Positions 5,761-13,856 of a DNA stretch of 13,856 nt are shown here, piece after piece (the stretch's first letter is position 1; every line of letters begins with the position of its first letter). Where the stretch lies: positions 1 to 13,856 of the forward strand of contig JANWIB010000154.1 of the NCBI GenBank assembly GCA_025450155.1. The letters are read 5' to 3'. A program made the position numbers and the translations under genes. This DNA is from Sphingobacteriaceae bacterium (lineage in GTDB: Bacteria; Bacteroidota; Bacteroidia; Sphingobacteriales; Sphingobacteriaceae). The notes under the pieces were generated by a model. It saw only the letters and a program-made list of their open reading frames with translations, had not been told where the DNA came from and did not search any database.

Positions 5761-7986
5761 ATGCAACATAAAAGCCCTCAATTAACCCGAGAAGAAATAA
5801 CACGCTATACCCTTCGGCTTTGGAAGATTATTATTGGATTAGTGGCCTTTGGCGTAATTCTTATATTCAGCATAGGCCTAGGTTTATTTGGAAAATTACC
5901 ATCTTTCCGCGACCTGGAAAATCCAAAAAGCAATTTGTCATCCGAAATTATTTCAGACGATGGCGTTTTATTAGGTTCTTACTTTGTCCAAAACCGATCT
6001 AATGTTGGTTATAGTGAAATATCTCCGAATGTGATTAATGCGTTGATCGCAACAGAAGATGTCCGCTTTTATAATCATTCAGGCATAGATTTTAAACGGA
6101 CGTTCACTATCCTTTTCTATAACCTGATAGGTAAAAAACAAGGAGCAAGTACCATTACCCAGCAATTAGCCCTCAACCTTTTCGCGGGACATGAAAGAGC
6201 CAGAAATCCATTAAAAAGAACCATCCAAAAACTTCAGGAATGGATAATTGCCGTAAAACTGGAACGTAACTACACCAAAGAAGAAATTATCACCATGTAC
6301 CTGAACACGGTAGATTTTGGTTCCTTCAATAATTTCGGAATAAAATCTGCAGCTCAAACTTATTTTAATACCACTCCGGCAAAGCTCACTCCACCTCAGG
6401 CAGCTTTGTTAATAGGAATGTTAAAAGGGCCATCTCTATACTCGCCCATACGCCATCCGGAAAATGCTTTAGCCCGGCGAAACACCGTACTAAGCATGAT
6501 GAAAAAAGCTGGGTACCTAAGTGAGGTTGAAACAGAAGATTTCCAGAAAAAAGATTTGGGCTTAAAATTTAAACCTACCGACTATGCAGATGGGTTAGCT
6601 GCGCATTTTAGGGCTGTACTTAAAAAAGATATTCAACAGGCTTTTGAAGAACAAAAAATCACTAAGGCTGATGGCACTCCCTATGATTTGGATAGAGATG
6701 GATTAAAAATCTATACCACCATCAACTCTAAAATGCAACAATATGCAGAAGATGCGCAACGCGAATATTTAAAGCAACTCCAAAAACAGTTTAACCAACA
6801 ATGGAGAGGACGAAATCCGTTTAGGGGCGTAGAATTTTTAATTGATGAAGGAATTAAACATTCCGATCGTTATGCCCAGCTTAAAGATGAAGGAAAAACG
6901 GACGAAGAGATACGGGCAAGTTTTCGCACCCCTATAAAAATGACCATCTTCAGCTGGAAAGGAAACCTGGATACCGTAATGCGCCCAATAGATTCTGTTC
7001 GTTACTATAAAATGATATTACGTAATGCCATGATGTCTATGGAACCGCAAACCGGTTATGTACGGGCATGGGTTGGTGGAAACAATTTTGAATACTTTAA
7101 ATACGACCAGGTAAAAATGGGAACACGGCAAGTAGGCTCTACCGCTAAACCCTTTACTTATGCTGTAGCCATTAATGATGGATACTCCCCCTGTTTTCAG
7201 GTTCCTAACGAGCCCGTAACCATTGATGGATGGACCCCAAGAGGTTCCAGGACCGGGCCCCTAACTGTGAAAAAAGCATTAGCACGTTCACAAAACTATG
7301 TTACCGCTTATATGATGAAACAGGTTGGGCCAACGGCTGTAGTAACCTTAGCCAAAAAAATGGGGATTACCTCCGAGATTCCCCCCTATCCTTCTATTTG
7401 TTTGGGTTCTTTTGATGCCTCATTATATGATATGGTGGGAGCCTATTCCACCTTTGTAAATCATGGTATTTGGACAGAACCTATTTATTTGCTCCGAGTA
7501 GAAGATAAAAATGGATCCGTTATTTATGAGCAAAAGCCTAAAGTGGTGGCTGCCTTAAATGAACAAACAGCCTATGTAATGACCAGTATGCTAAAAGGTA
7601 CCATCGAAGAAGGTACCGGAGTACGTTTAAGATCAACCTACAATATAAAAAATCCCGTTGGAGGAAAAACAGGAACCACGCAAAACAATTCAGACGGTTG
7701 GTTTATTGGCATTACCCCTCAGTTAGTTACCGGCGTTTGGACCGGATGCGAAGACCGGGCTATCCACTTTACATCCACAAACTATGGCGAAGGGGCAAAT
7801 TCTGCCCTTCCTGTATTTGCATTATACATGAAAAAAGTTTATGCTGACCCTTCCCTAAAATATACCAAAGGCGATTTTGAACCTCCAAAAGGAGGCGTAA
7901 ATATTACCCTCGACTGTAGTGCCTACTCAGCAGCACAAGATTCTATTAAACTTGATCAAAAGCCGGATGATGGAACACCTTTTTAA
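5761..7986 (+). CDS. Class A penicillin-binding protein (PBP1A-type, transglycosylase/transpeptidase)
   Basis: This bifunctional peptidoglycan synthase has 741 residues. One N-terminal membrane helix (about 21-45) anchors it in the inner membrane with the rest in the periplasm. The glycosyltransferase 51 domain (about 60-240) has the catalytic Glu99 in A-T-E-D-V-R-F-Y-N-H-S-G, the segment G-A-S-T-I-T-Q-Q-L, and Glu160 in K-L-Q-E-W-I. The transpeptidase domain (about 415-690) has all three active-site motifs: S460-T-A-K463, S510-Q-N512 and K636-T-G638. It is complete and should be active. It starts 2 nt after the sprE/porW-like gene and ends 21 nt before uvrC, so the three are very likely one transcription unit. 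The exact paralogue name (mrcA, pbpC and so on) cannot be fixed from sequence alone. Confidence 0.95.
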   Translation: MQHKSPQLTREEITRYTLRLWKIIIGLVAFGVILIFSIGLGLFGKLPSFRDLENPKSNLSSEIISDDGVLLGSYFVQNRSNVGYSEISPNVINALIATEDVRFYNHSGIDFKRTFTILFYNLIGKKQGASTITQQLALNLFAGHERARNPLKRTIQKLQEWIIAVKLERNYTKEEIITMYLNTVDFGSFNNFGIKSAAQTYFNTTPAKLTPPQAALLIGMLKGPSLYSPIRHPENALARRNTVLSMMKKAGYLSEVETEDFQKKDLGLKFKPTDYADGLAAHFRAVLKKDIQQAFEEQKITKADGTPYDLDRDGLKIYTTINSKMQQYAEDAQREYLKQLQKQFNQQWRGRNPFRGVEFLIDEGIKHSDRYAQLKDEGKTDEEIRASFRTPIKMTIFSWKGNLDTVMRPIDSVRYYKMILRNAMMSMEPQTGYVRAWVGGNNFEYFKYDQVKMGTRQVGSTAKPFTYAVAINDGYSPCFQVPNEPVTIDGWTPRGSRTGPLTVKKALARSQNYVTAYMMKQVGPTAVVTLAKKMGITSEIPPYPSICLGSFDASLYDMVGAYSTFVNHGIWTEPIYLLRVEDKNGSVIYEQKPKVVAALNEQTAYVMTSMLKGTIEEGTGVRLRSTYNIKNPVGGKTGTTQNNSDGWFIGITPQLVTGVWTGCEDRAIHFTSTNYGEGANSALPVFALYMKKVYADPSLKYTKGDFEPPKGGVNITLDCSAYSAAQDSIKLDQKPDDGTPF

Positions 7987-8007
7987 AGTTCGAAGCAATG
8001 GGCAAAT

Positions 8008-9828
8008 ATGGAAGCATTTAACTATCGGGAAGTTTTAAAACAAATACCCTCTAAGCCAGGAGTTTATCAATATTGGGATGCTAATGGCGAGTTAATTTAT
8101 ATCGGGAAAGCTAAGAACCTTAAAAACCGGGTATCTTCTTACTTTAATAAAGACAATTATCGAGTTAATGCAAAAACCCGGGTATTAGTCGGCAAAATAA
8201 ATAAGATAACCTTTACAATTGTTGATACGGAAATTGATGCCTGGTTATTGGAGAACAGCCTGATAAAAAGGCATCAACCACGGTATAATGTGATGCTGAA
8301 AGATGACAAGACCTATCCCTGGATTGTTATTAAAAATGAACGTTTCCCCCGCATCTATTGGACCAGAAAAATTATCAAAGATGGTTCTAAATATTTTGGT
8401 CCCTATGCCTCGGTAAACATGATGCATACCATCCTTGATTTTATTACCGAGATTTATCCGCTGCGTACTTGTAATTTACCGCTAAGCCCTGAAAATATTG
8501 AGGCTGGAAAATTCAAAGTCTGTTTAGAATATCAGATTGGCAACTGTAAAGGCCCATGCCAGGCATTTCAATCCGAAGAGGATTATAATCGCAATATTGA
8601 AGCAATTAAAGATATCCTCAATGGAAAAATTGGCGCAGTTGTCCGCAATTTAAAAACAGAATTAGATAAAACCGCGACAGATTTAAACTTCGAAGCGGCC
8701 CATCATCTAAAACAGCAATACGACCTTTTAGAACGTTATCAAAGCAAATCTACCATAGTCAATTCATCCATTACCGATGTGGATGTATTTAGCATTGCTT
8801 CGGATGAAAAATATGCCTTTGTGAATTTTCTAAAAGTGATGAACGGCACGGTTATTCAAACGCAAACCATCGAACTCAAAAAACGCATGGACGAAACCGA
8901 CGAAGAATTATTAAGCCTTGCTATTTCTGAGTTCAGAAGCAGGTTCAATAGCCATTCCAGAGAAATCATTGTTCCTTTTAAGCTGGAGTTGCAAGATGCC
9001 CCAATCAAATTTACAGTTCCTAAACTTGGTGAGAAGAAAAAGCTGCTAGATCTTTCGCAAAAGAATGTTACATTTTTTAAACGTGAGAAATTAGAACAAT
9101 ACGAAAAACTAAACCCTGAACTCAGAACTGAAAGATTACTTACTCAAATGATGAAAGACTTGAGGTTAAATCAACTACCCAGGCACATCGAATGCTTTGA
9201 TAATTCTAATTTCCAGGGAAAATACCCCGTTTCAGCCATTGTAGTTTTTAAAGATGCTAAACCATCAAAAAAAGATTACCGGCATTTTAATGTAAAAACG
9301 GTTGAGGGCCCTAACGACTTTGCGACGATGGAAGAAGCTGTTTACCGCCGTTACAAGCGAATGATGGAAGAAGATGCAGCACTCCCACAATTAATGGTTA
9401 TAGATGGTGGAAAGGGACAACTCTCAGCGGCTATGAAAAGCCTCAAATTACTTGAGATTGAGAAACAGGTTACTGTAATAGGAATAGCCAAACGCTTGGA
9501 AGAGATTTTCTATCCCGGCGACCAATATCCGATGTATTTGGATAAAAAATCTGAAACACTTAAAATTATACAATACTTACGAGATGAGGCGCATCGTTTC
9601 GGTATTACTTTCCATCGCAAAAAACGGAATAAAGCGACCTTAACAACCGAGTTAGAAAATGTCTCGGGAATTGGAAAAACATCTGCCGAAAAGCTTTTAA
9701 AACACTTCAAATCTGTCAAGAAAATAAAAGAGGCGAATCAGGAAGAACTACTCCGGGTAATTAATCTGAAGCAGACAAAAGCCCTTTTTGAGTACTTTGC
9801 CGGAAACAAAAAATCCCAACCATTATAG
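8008..9828 (+). CDS. uvrC: Excinuclease ABC subunit C
   Basis: A full-length UvrC of 606 residues, which makes the two incisions in nucleotide excision repair after UvrA/UvrB load damage. The N-terminal GIY-YIG nuclease (about 14-95) shows G-V-Y (18-20), Y-I-G-K (31-34), R41, E82 and N94. Four cysteines (155, 172, 180, 184) match those reported to bind a 4Fe-4S cluster. A UVR motif follows (about 195-242) for UvrB contact. The RNase H-like domain has the expected D398 (C-F-D-N-S-N), D466 (I-D-G-G-K-G) and H529 (R-D-E-A-H-R). The end carries a helix-hairpin-helix pair (about 545-597), including V-S-G-I-G-K-T-S-A. All catalytic residues are present. The stop codon lies within a terminator hairpin. 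Confidence 0.98.
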   Translation: MEAFNYREVLKQIPSKPGVYQYWDANGELIYIGKAKNLKNRVSSYFNKDNYRVNAKTRVLVGKINKITFTIVDTEIDAWLLENSLIKRHQPRYNVMLKDDKTYPWIVIKNERFPRIYWTRKIIKDGSKYFGPYASVNMMHTILDFITEIYPLRTCNLPLSPENIEAGKFKVCLEYQIGNCKGPCQAFQSEEDYNRNIEAIKDILNGKIGAVVRNLKTELDKTATDLNFEAAHHLKQQYDLLERYQSKSTIVNSSITDVDVFSIASDEKYAFVNFLKVMNGTVIQTQTIELKKRMDETDEELLSLAISEFRSRFNSHSREIIVPFKLELQDAPIKFTVPKLGEKKKLLDLSQKNVTFFKREKLEQYEKLNPELRTERLLTQMMKDLRLNQLPRHIECFDNSNFQGKYPVSAIVVFKDAKPSKKDYRHFNVKTVEGPNDFATMEEAVYRRYKRMMEEDAALPQLMVIDGGKGQLSAAMKSLKLLEIEKQVTVIGIAKRLEEIFYPGDQYPMYLDKKSETLKIIQYLRDEAHRFGITFHRKKRNKATLTTELENVSGIGKTSAEKLLKHFKSVKKIKEANQEELLRVINLKQTKALFEYFAGNKKSQPL

Positions 9829-9838
9829 CTGGGATTTT
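9810..9838. terminator. Bidirectional intrinsic terminator between convergent uvrC and gldN
   Basis: AAAATCCCA (9810-9818) pairs perfectly with TGGGATTTT (9830-9838) around an 11-nt loop that holds the uvrC stop codon. On the minus strand the stem is followed by TTGTTT, extending a U-rich tail, so it looks stronger for gldN-direction transcripts. On the plus strand the T run is interrupted (TTTTACATGTTTATACTTTT). Confidence 0.75.
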
Positions 9839-9855
9839 ACATGTTTATACTTTTA

Positions 9856-10722
9856 TTAATACGTCCAAAGGTCGTGTTCAAAGTCAAGTAAGTCTTTCTT
9901 TACCCGTTCAGATTCATATAATCTGTCAATTCCCTGAGCATAATCTTTAATTCTCAGGTCATCCGCGTTAGATTCTTTAACAATGTAGCTTGCAAAGATA
10001 CGCTTCATAAAGATATCGTCGTAACTTAAACCGGTAGCATCATTATGATTACTGGTCACTTCTTTAGATACAAAAACCTGTCTCGCTTCAGGAAAATAAA
10101 TCCAGAAAGCAGGTTGCTCACCCAAATCCTGTCCAGCCGCTCTAATCTTTATTAATGGAGCGAGCCCAATAATACGAGGTTCAAACATCGAACGCTGTCT
10201 GTCAAAAATCCAATCTTCTTTTATACGAAATTTGATAATACTATCCGGATTAAATACTCCCGACTCCATATGCGAACCGGTTTGCTGACCATTTTCATCA
10301 AATTCTGGCACCACCACACTATCAGCAAATCTTGCCATTGCCTGCTCCGGTTTTAACACCGTAGAAAACTCATCGCCATTAGGATCATCTTTTGTAGGTG
10401 AAGCATCGTATGCGGTTAACTCACCAGCCATTATGGCATCCATAATAATATCAATCAATCTGGCTTTGGGAGAAGCATAAGAGCGATTCATTTTATCTCT
10501 AAGATCAATTTCACGCCATACCCGTTTAGAAAACATAATATCAGATTCACGCAGGTTCGCATAAGGAGTAACTTTGGCATCCAAAATATTACTTTTCTTA
10601 ACGTAACCATCTAATGGCCTGTCTGTAGGTGTGGGTTTAGTAGCATTATTCAAATTAGCCTGCTGAGCAAAGCTAACAGAGTAAATGAATCCAAGAACTA
10701 CGAATAAACTAATCTTTTTCAT
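9856..10722 (-). CDS. gldN: T9SS protein GldN (PorN)
   Basis: A periplasmic protein of 288 residues with a clear Sec signal peptide (about 1-19, ending S-V-S-F-A before QQ). The mature part has the GldN/PorN hallmarks D-G-Y-V-K-K-S-N-I-L, then R-E-S-D-I-M-F-S-K-R-V-W-R-E-I-D-L-R-D-K-M-N, and later I-K-E-D-W-I-F-D. GldN assembles with the lipoprotein GldK into large rings under the outer membrane and contacts the GldM periplasmic arms, passing motor energy to the translocon. It is the last gene of the gldKLMN order, 7 nt after gldM, and transcription should end at the hairpin just downstream. The length is close to other family members. Only the signal-peptide cleavage site is approximate. Confidence 0.95.
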   Translation of the reverse strand: MKKISLFVVLGFIYSVSFAQQANLNNATKPTPTDRPLDGYVKKSNILDAKVTPYANLRESDIMFSKRVWREIDLRDKMNRSYASPKARLIDIIMDAIMAGELTAYDASPTKDDPNGDEFSTVLKPEQAMARFADSVVVPEFDENGQQTGSHMESGVFNPDSIIKFRIKEDWIFDRQRSMFEPRIIGLAPLIKIRAAGQDLGEQPAFWIYFPEARQVFVSKEVTSNHNDATGLSYDDIFMKRIFASYIVKESNADDLRIKDYAQGIDRLYESERVKKDLLDFEHDLWTY

Positions 10723-10729
10723 AATTGTA

Positions 10730-12265
10730 TCAATTAGCTGTTAATGCAATAGAGTTTAACTGGCGTTGTGAACCATCTGGCCCAACCGCCCTTATATTGT
10801 CAAAGATCACTCGCGAACCCGGTGTTACTCCACCCATAGCAGCTCGCATCGCTCCACTTAAAGAACCACCAGAACCTTGTAATACGACAGCATCGGCACG
10901 GGGTTTAACAATAATTAAGCTAAAACCGGTTACACTAAATTTAGCGTCAAAATCAAAATTATCTAACACGGCAAATATATTGCTTTGAGACCTGATAATT
11001 ACCGAACTCATTGCTCCACCGGTTTTTCCTGCAAACTTTGCTGTAGGATCAGGAATGCGTTTTATACGAAAATCTGTACTTCCTATGGTTTGCACCTTGC
11101 CACCAATTTCAGCAGAAACATTTACTTTAGCCGTACCAGCAGAACTAACGCTCACTGTATATTTACCATTAGAGCCAGAAATACTTCCACCAGACATACT
11201 TACACGTAAGCTTTCTTTAGGAATTCCGGGTGCGGAAACAGAAACCGGATTAGGTACACCAATATAAAATACGTTCATTTTATCGGGAGATACTACTGCC
11301 GAAGGGCGAGCAACCTGGTATTTTTGTTCAGGAGTTTTATATTCCTTCATCGTACCGTCAGTTTGTTTAACACGGATAGTACCTACCCAGCTAAACATCC
11401 CTTCTTTACCCGTACTTACCTGATAAATCCCTTTACCATCTTTAGTTTGAAGTTTAGCGCCTCCAACAAAAATATCGGGATTCTTCTTAGAGTCGTATGC
11501 TGTTAAAAATACTTCTGCCTGATAGGGCTGCCCTTGTATCAGATAAGATGTGGGGGCAACGGCTACCGCCGAAAACGCGTCAAGTGTTACTACAGCTTCA
11601 TCCATTTTAGATAAAAACTTCTTGGTAACGGTATACTCAGCACTTTTAATATCCGACTCTATTTTAGATAAGATAGTAATAGTAGCTGTCAAAGGTGTTC
11701 CTTCACCAAAGTTAGATTCCTCCCAGCTTCTCTTAATCCCGTCAGTAGAAGGTTTCTTTGGATCACTGGCTTCCAAGGAAAAGTTTACTGAAGAACGATC
11801 TTTCGGATCTAAGAGAGCGATTAGTTTTTCCCGGGTTTCATTGATTTTTTGTTTCAGTTTTTTCCCTTTACCCTTCTCAATCATAACCCTGGTTGAAATA
11901 TCTAAATCATCCCGGCTTTTCAGTTCTCCTGTTTTTTCATCTCTGCCACCACCGGCGGTTTCCAATTCTGTTTTTAAAGCGTCTATCATTGAACTCAATT
12001 CTCCGGCAATTTTCTGAGTTTGCTTTATCTTATCTAAAATTGGCCTTGCCCGCTCTGGGTTTTCCTTCATTTTTGTCGCTTCAAAAGCGTCTACAGACTG
12101 TCTCAAACCTGCATCCACGTTCCTGGTGGAGGTTTGCAAACTTTCATTCAATGTAGAAAAAGCATTTAAAATGGTATCAGATACGTTCAATGCTAACATT
12201 GCCATTAACACTAAATACATGATACCGATCATCTTCTGTCTCGGGGTCTCTTTACCACCTGCCAT
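10730..12265 (-). CDS. gldM: T9SS/gliding motor protein GldM (PorM)
   Basis: A 511-residue inner-membrane protein that starts M-A-G-G-K-E-T-P-R-Q-K-M-I-G-I-M-Y-L-V-L-M, the conserved GldM opening with its single membrane helix (about 12-29). The rest is periplasmic. A mostly helical first domain (about 36-225) is followed by three beta-rich domains (about 226-315, 320-400, 405-511), fitting the four-domain arm known for GldM. Two GldM chains sit inside a GldL ring to form a proton-motive-force-driven motor; the arms reach across the periplasm to GldK/GldN. The gene is 53 nt after gldL and 7 nt before gldN. A long antisense open frame at 11550-12017 is a shadow with no recognisable product. 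Confidence 0.97.
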   Translation of the reverse strand: MAGGKETPRQKMIGIMYLVLMAMLALNVSDTILNAFSTLNESLQTSTRNVDAGLRQSVDAFEATKMKENPERARPILDKIKQTQKIAGELSSMIDALKTELETAGGGRDEKTGELKSRDDLDISTRVMIEKGKGKKLKQKINETREKLIALLDPKDRSSVNFSLEASDPKKPSTDGIKRSWEESNFGEGTPLTATITILSKIESDIKSAEYTVTKKFLSKMDEAVVTLDAFSAVAVAPTSYLIQGQPYQAEVFLTAYDSKKNPDIFVGGAKLQTKDGKGIYQVSTGKEGMFSWVGTIRVKQTDGTMKEYKTPEQKYQVARPSAVVSPDKMNVFYIGVPNPVSVSAPGIPKESLRVSMSGGSISGSNGKYTVSVSSAGTAKVNVSAEIGGKVQTIGSTDFRIKRIPDPTAKFAGKTGGAMSSVIIRSQSNIFAVLDNFDFDAKFSVTGFSLIIVKPRADAVVLQGSGGSLSGAMRAAMGGVTPGSRVIFDNIRAVGPDGSQRQLNSIALTAN

Positions 12266-12318
12266 GCGCTATATTGTTTTTATCGGTTTTTGTTAAAAAT
12301 AATTAATTAAATAGGGGA

Positions 12319-13119
12319 TTATACACGCGGCTGGTTCATAGCAGATAGCATGTTTCCATAAATAGAATTTAATGAAGAAAGATTTTTGGCCAAGCGACCT
12401 ACTTCTTCTTTAAATTGCTTAGAATCTTCCATTGATTCATTAAAATTCTGCATAGTCATGTTCATATTCTTATAGAATGTACTCATGGATTTTAAATGGG
12501 CATTTGAATCTTGCAATTCAAGTTCATATACCGCATTTAAGGCAGAAAGATTTTTGGCCAAATTATTAATTTGTTCATGATAGGCCTTCGAATCAATATT
12601 CGTATTACCCATCTCTTGCAAACTTGCAGATGCTTTCTCAAATGTCAGGCTTAGATCATCAAAGCTTTTAGCCGCTGTTTTTACCTTAGTGGTAAATTCA
12701 TTGGTAGCTAGTGAAGCATCGGCTACATTCGAAATTGAAGCTACCTTATCCCCAAAAGTACGCAGCCCCGCACTAAGGCTTTCGATTAATTCGGGCCCTA
12801 CTTTAGCATCGGATAACATTTTATCTAAAGCGGCGGTTGAAGACGGCGCTGCAGCATTTGCACGAGCGGAAACTGTAGGCAACTCCCCATCGTAATCTTC
12901 GGCTAATTCAGGATAAACTCTTTCCCACTTTGGTTCTTTATGCTGAGCTACAAAACCCATAATAAAGAATAATAAAGCCTCTACTCCTAATCCAACCCCG
13001 ATTACGATCGATCCACCAGGTAAGTGCAAAATCTTAAACGTCGCACCAATAATAACCACCGTTGCACCCCATGAAATAATCGTGTCCAGGGTAAATTTAA
13101 ACTTTTTCTTTTCAGCCAT
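12319..13119 (-). CDS. gldL: T9SS/gliding motor protein GldL (PorL)
   Basis: An inner-membrane protein of 266 residues with two N-terminal membrane helices (about 11-33 and 37-57) and a long cytoplasmic helical tail. The helices carry polar residues expected for a proton-driven stator: K29 and H32 in F-K-I-L-H-L-P-G-G, and E47 in G-V-E-A-L-L-F-F. Five GldL chains surround a GldM pair in the known motor. The C-terminal third contains two related units, L-A-K-N-L-S-A-L-N-A-V-Y and L-A-K-N-L-S-S-L-N-S-I-Y, 56 residues apart and sharing an identical 18-base stretch. The gene is 49 nt after gldK and 53 nt before gldM. Confidence 0.96.
   Translation of the reverse strand: MAEKKKFKFTLDTIISWGATVVIIGATFKILHLPGGSIVIGVGLGVEALLFFIMGFVAQHKEPKWERVYPELAEDYDGELPTVSARANAAAPSSTAALDKMLSDAKVGPELIESLSAGLRTFGDKVASISNVADASLATNEFTTKVKTAAKSFDDLSLTFEKASASLQEMGNTNIDSKAYHEQINNLAKNLSALNAVYELELQDSNAHLKSMSTFYKNMNMTMQNFNESMEDSKQFKEEVGRLAKNLSSLNSIYGNMLSAMNQPRV
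12376..12393 (-). repeat. Internal direct repeat in gldL, copy 2 in reading order
   Basis: The 18-base string AGAAAGATTTTTGGCCAA (plus strand) occurs here and again at 12544-12561. Both copies are in the same gldL reading frame, 168 bases (56 codons) apart, and encode part of L-A-K-N-L-S. It is a coding repeat, not a mobile or recombination site. Confidence 0.8.
12544..12561 (-). repeat. Internal direct repeat in gldL, copy 1 in reading order
   Basis: Identical to 12376-12393 over 18 bases and in the same frame of gldL. It marks the first of two repeated L-A-K-N-L-S-x-L-N units in the cytoplasmic tail. Confidence 0.8.
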
Positions 13120-13168
13120 AACTTTTTGTAATGTTTCTTTTTCTAGTAAAATGTATTGTATTAATTAT

Positions 13169-13856
13169 TTATTTTTTGTCTCTAATGTCTCTTCCGGGAT
13201 ATGGTGTTACACAACGGAAACCCACATAGGATTTTGCAGTATCCTGATATTCATAAGACCGTGTAGAATTTTGAAGGAAGTATCCTATATCTTTCCATGA
13301 CCCTCCGCGAACAACTTTTCTTTTCATCACTTCGGGATCGCTTGCTTTTGCTTCATAACTAAAAGTTGGGTTCAGGTCGTGCACAAAGGTGGATGCTGAT
13401 TCATCAAATGCAGAAGCAGTCCACTCGGCTACGTTTCCCGACATATTATATAAGCCGAAATCATTTGGGAAATAGGATTTCACATTTACCGTAAATGCTC
13501 CACCGTCATCAATATAATTTCCTCTTCCGGGTTTAAAGTTGGCCATTAAGCATCCTTTGGCATTACGAATATAGGGACCTCCCCATGGATAATCATTTCC
13601 GACCCTTCCACCTCTGGCGGCATATTCAAATTCAGCTTCAGTTGGTAAAGCGAAAGGTAAACGTGCTAAACGTGGCATTTTTCTGCTGTGTGCATATCCT
13701 TCGTATAAACGGGTACGCCATACTGTAAACGCCCTGGCCTGGCGCCAGTTTATGCCTACTACCGGATAATTATCAAATGCCGGATGCGAAAAATAGCCTT
13801 CAACCATAGGCTCATTTTGCGCATATGCAAAATCAGCAAGCCAAACCAGTGTGTCC
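13169..13856 (-). CDS. gldK: T9SS lipoprotein GldK (PorK), C-terminal part (cut by window edge)
   Basis: The frame stays open to the right edge, beginning D-T-L-V-W-L-A-D-F-A-Y-A-Q-N-E-P-M, so the ATG at 13807 is internal and about 228 C-terminal residues are seen. The region is a formylglycine-generating-enzyme-like (FGE-sulfatase) domain: P-V-V-G-I-N-W near the start, L-P-T-E-A-E-F-E-Y-A-A-R-G-G, M-S-G-N-V-A-E-W-T, R-G-G-S-W and the closing G-F-R-C-V. Where active FGE has two catalytic cysteines (pattern C-Y-R-Y-R-C-A-A-R-S) this protein reads G-Y-F-L-Q-N-S-T-R-S, so it should be catalytically dead and structural. GldK is the lipoprotein partner of GldN in the periplasmic ring. The N-terminus and lipobox lie outside the window. 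Confidence 0.93.
   Translation of the reverse strand, partial: DTLVWLADFAYAQNEPMVEGYFSHPAFDNYPVVGINWRQARAFTVWRTRLYEGYAHSRKMPRLARLPFALPTEAEFEYAARGGRVGNDYPWGGPYIRNAKGCLMANFKPGRGNYIDDGGAFTVNVKSYFPNDFGLYNMSGNVAEWTASAFDESASTFVHDLNPTFSYEAKASDPEVMKRKVVRGGSWKDIGYFLQNSTRSYEYQDTAKSYVGFRCVTPYPGRDIRDKK

Noticed and set aside
11550..12017. 155-codon open frame on the plus strand, antisense to gldM
   Set aside because: It lies wholly inside a confidently identified gene, its Ser/Phe/Leu-rich product has no recognisable domain, and no start signals were seen.
12303..12312. TTAATTAA palindrome between gldL and gldM
   Set aside because: Short AT-only palindrome in an AT-rich spacer; no sign of an operator or terminator.
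1..13856. CRISPR arrays, tRNA/rRNA genes, insertion sequences, phage or toxin-antitoxin genes
   Set aside because: No repeat-spacer pattern, cloverleaf-like sequence, transposase or integrase motif was seen; nearly all sequence is covered by identified core genes.

Overview
The window comes from a member of the Bacteroidota, probably a Sphingobacteriia-type bacterium related to Pedobacter or Mucilaginibacter. The evidence is a complete gldN-gldM-gldL plus partial gldK set (type IX secretion system, T9SS), a SprE/PorW-type lipoprotein, an ATP synthase subunit a with a signal peptide and a long periplasmic extension, start-proximal TAnnTTTG promoter-like motifs, and AT-rich intergenic DNA. No mobile element, CRISPR array, tRNA or rRNA was seen. 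The longest stretch without a gene is the 151-base divergent region at 2923-3073.

Region 1 (1-2922, minus strand) is the promoter-proximal half of the F1Fo ATP synthase operon. In transcription order it holds atpZ, a small four-helix AtpI-like membrane protein, atpB (a), atpE (c), atpF (b) and atpH (delta, running off the left edge). A strong stem-loop lies just after the atpE stop codon, where a c-subunit-specific mRNA stability or attenuation element would be expected.

Region 2 (2923-9828, plus strand) starts from a divergent promoter region. It is a tight three-gene unit: a sprE/porW-like T9SS lipoprotein with TPR repeats, a class A penicillin-binding protein starting 2 nt after it, and uvrC. 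It ends in a hairpin terminator that includes the uvrC stop codon.

Region 3 (9856-13856, minus strand) converges on the same terminator. It is the T9SS core operon gldK (3' part only), gldL, gldM and gldN. GldL and GldM form the proton-motive-force-driven inner-membrane motor. GldK and GldN form the periplasmic ring at the outer membrane. SprE/PorW from region 2 is an accessory outer-membrane lipoprotein of the same machine, so the T9SS genes sit on both sides of the terminator.

Nothing here is convincingly a new system. The most interesting points are the atpE-atpF hairpin, the divergent AtpI-like protein with a stop/start-overlapping TTG, the His-rich extension of AtpB, the linkage of sprE/porW with a peptidoglycan synthase, and a GldK fold that has lost the FGE catalytic cysteines.
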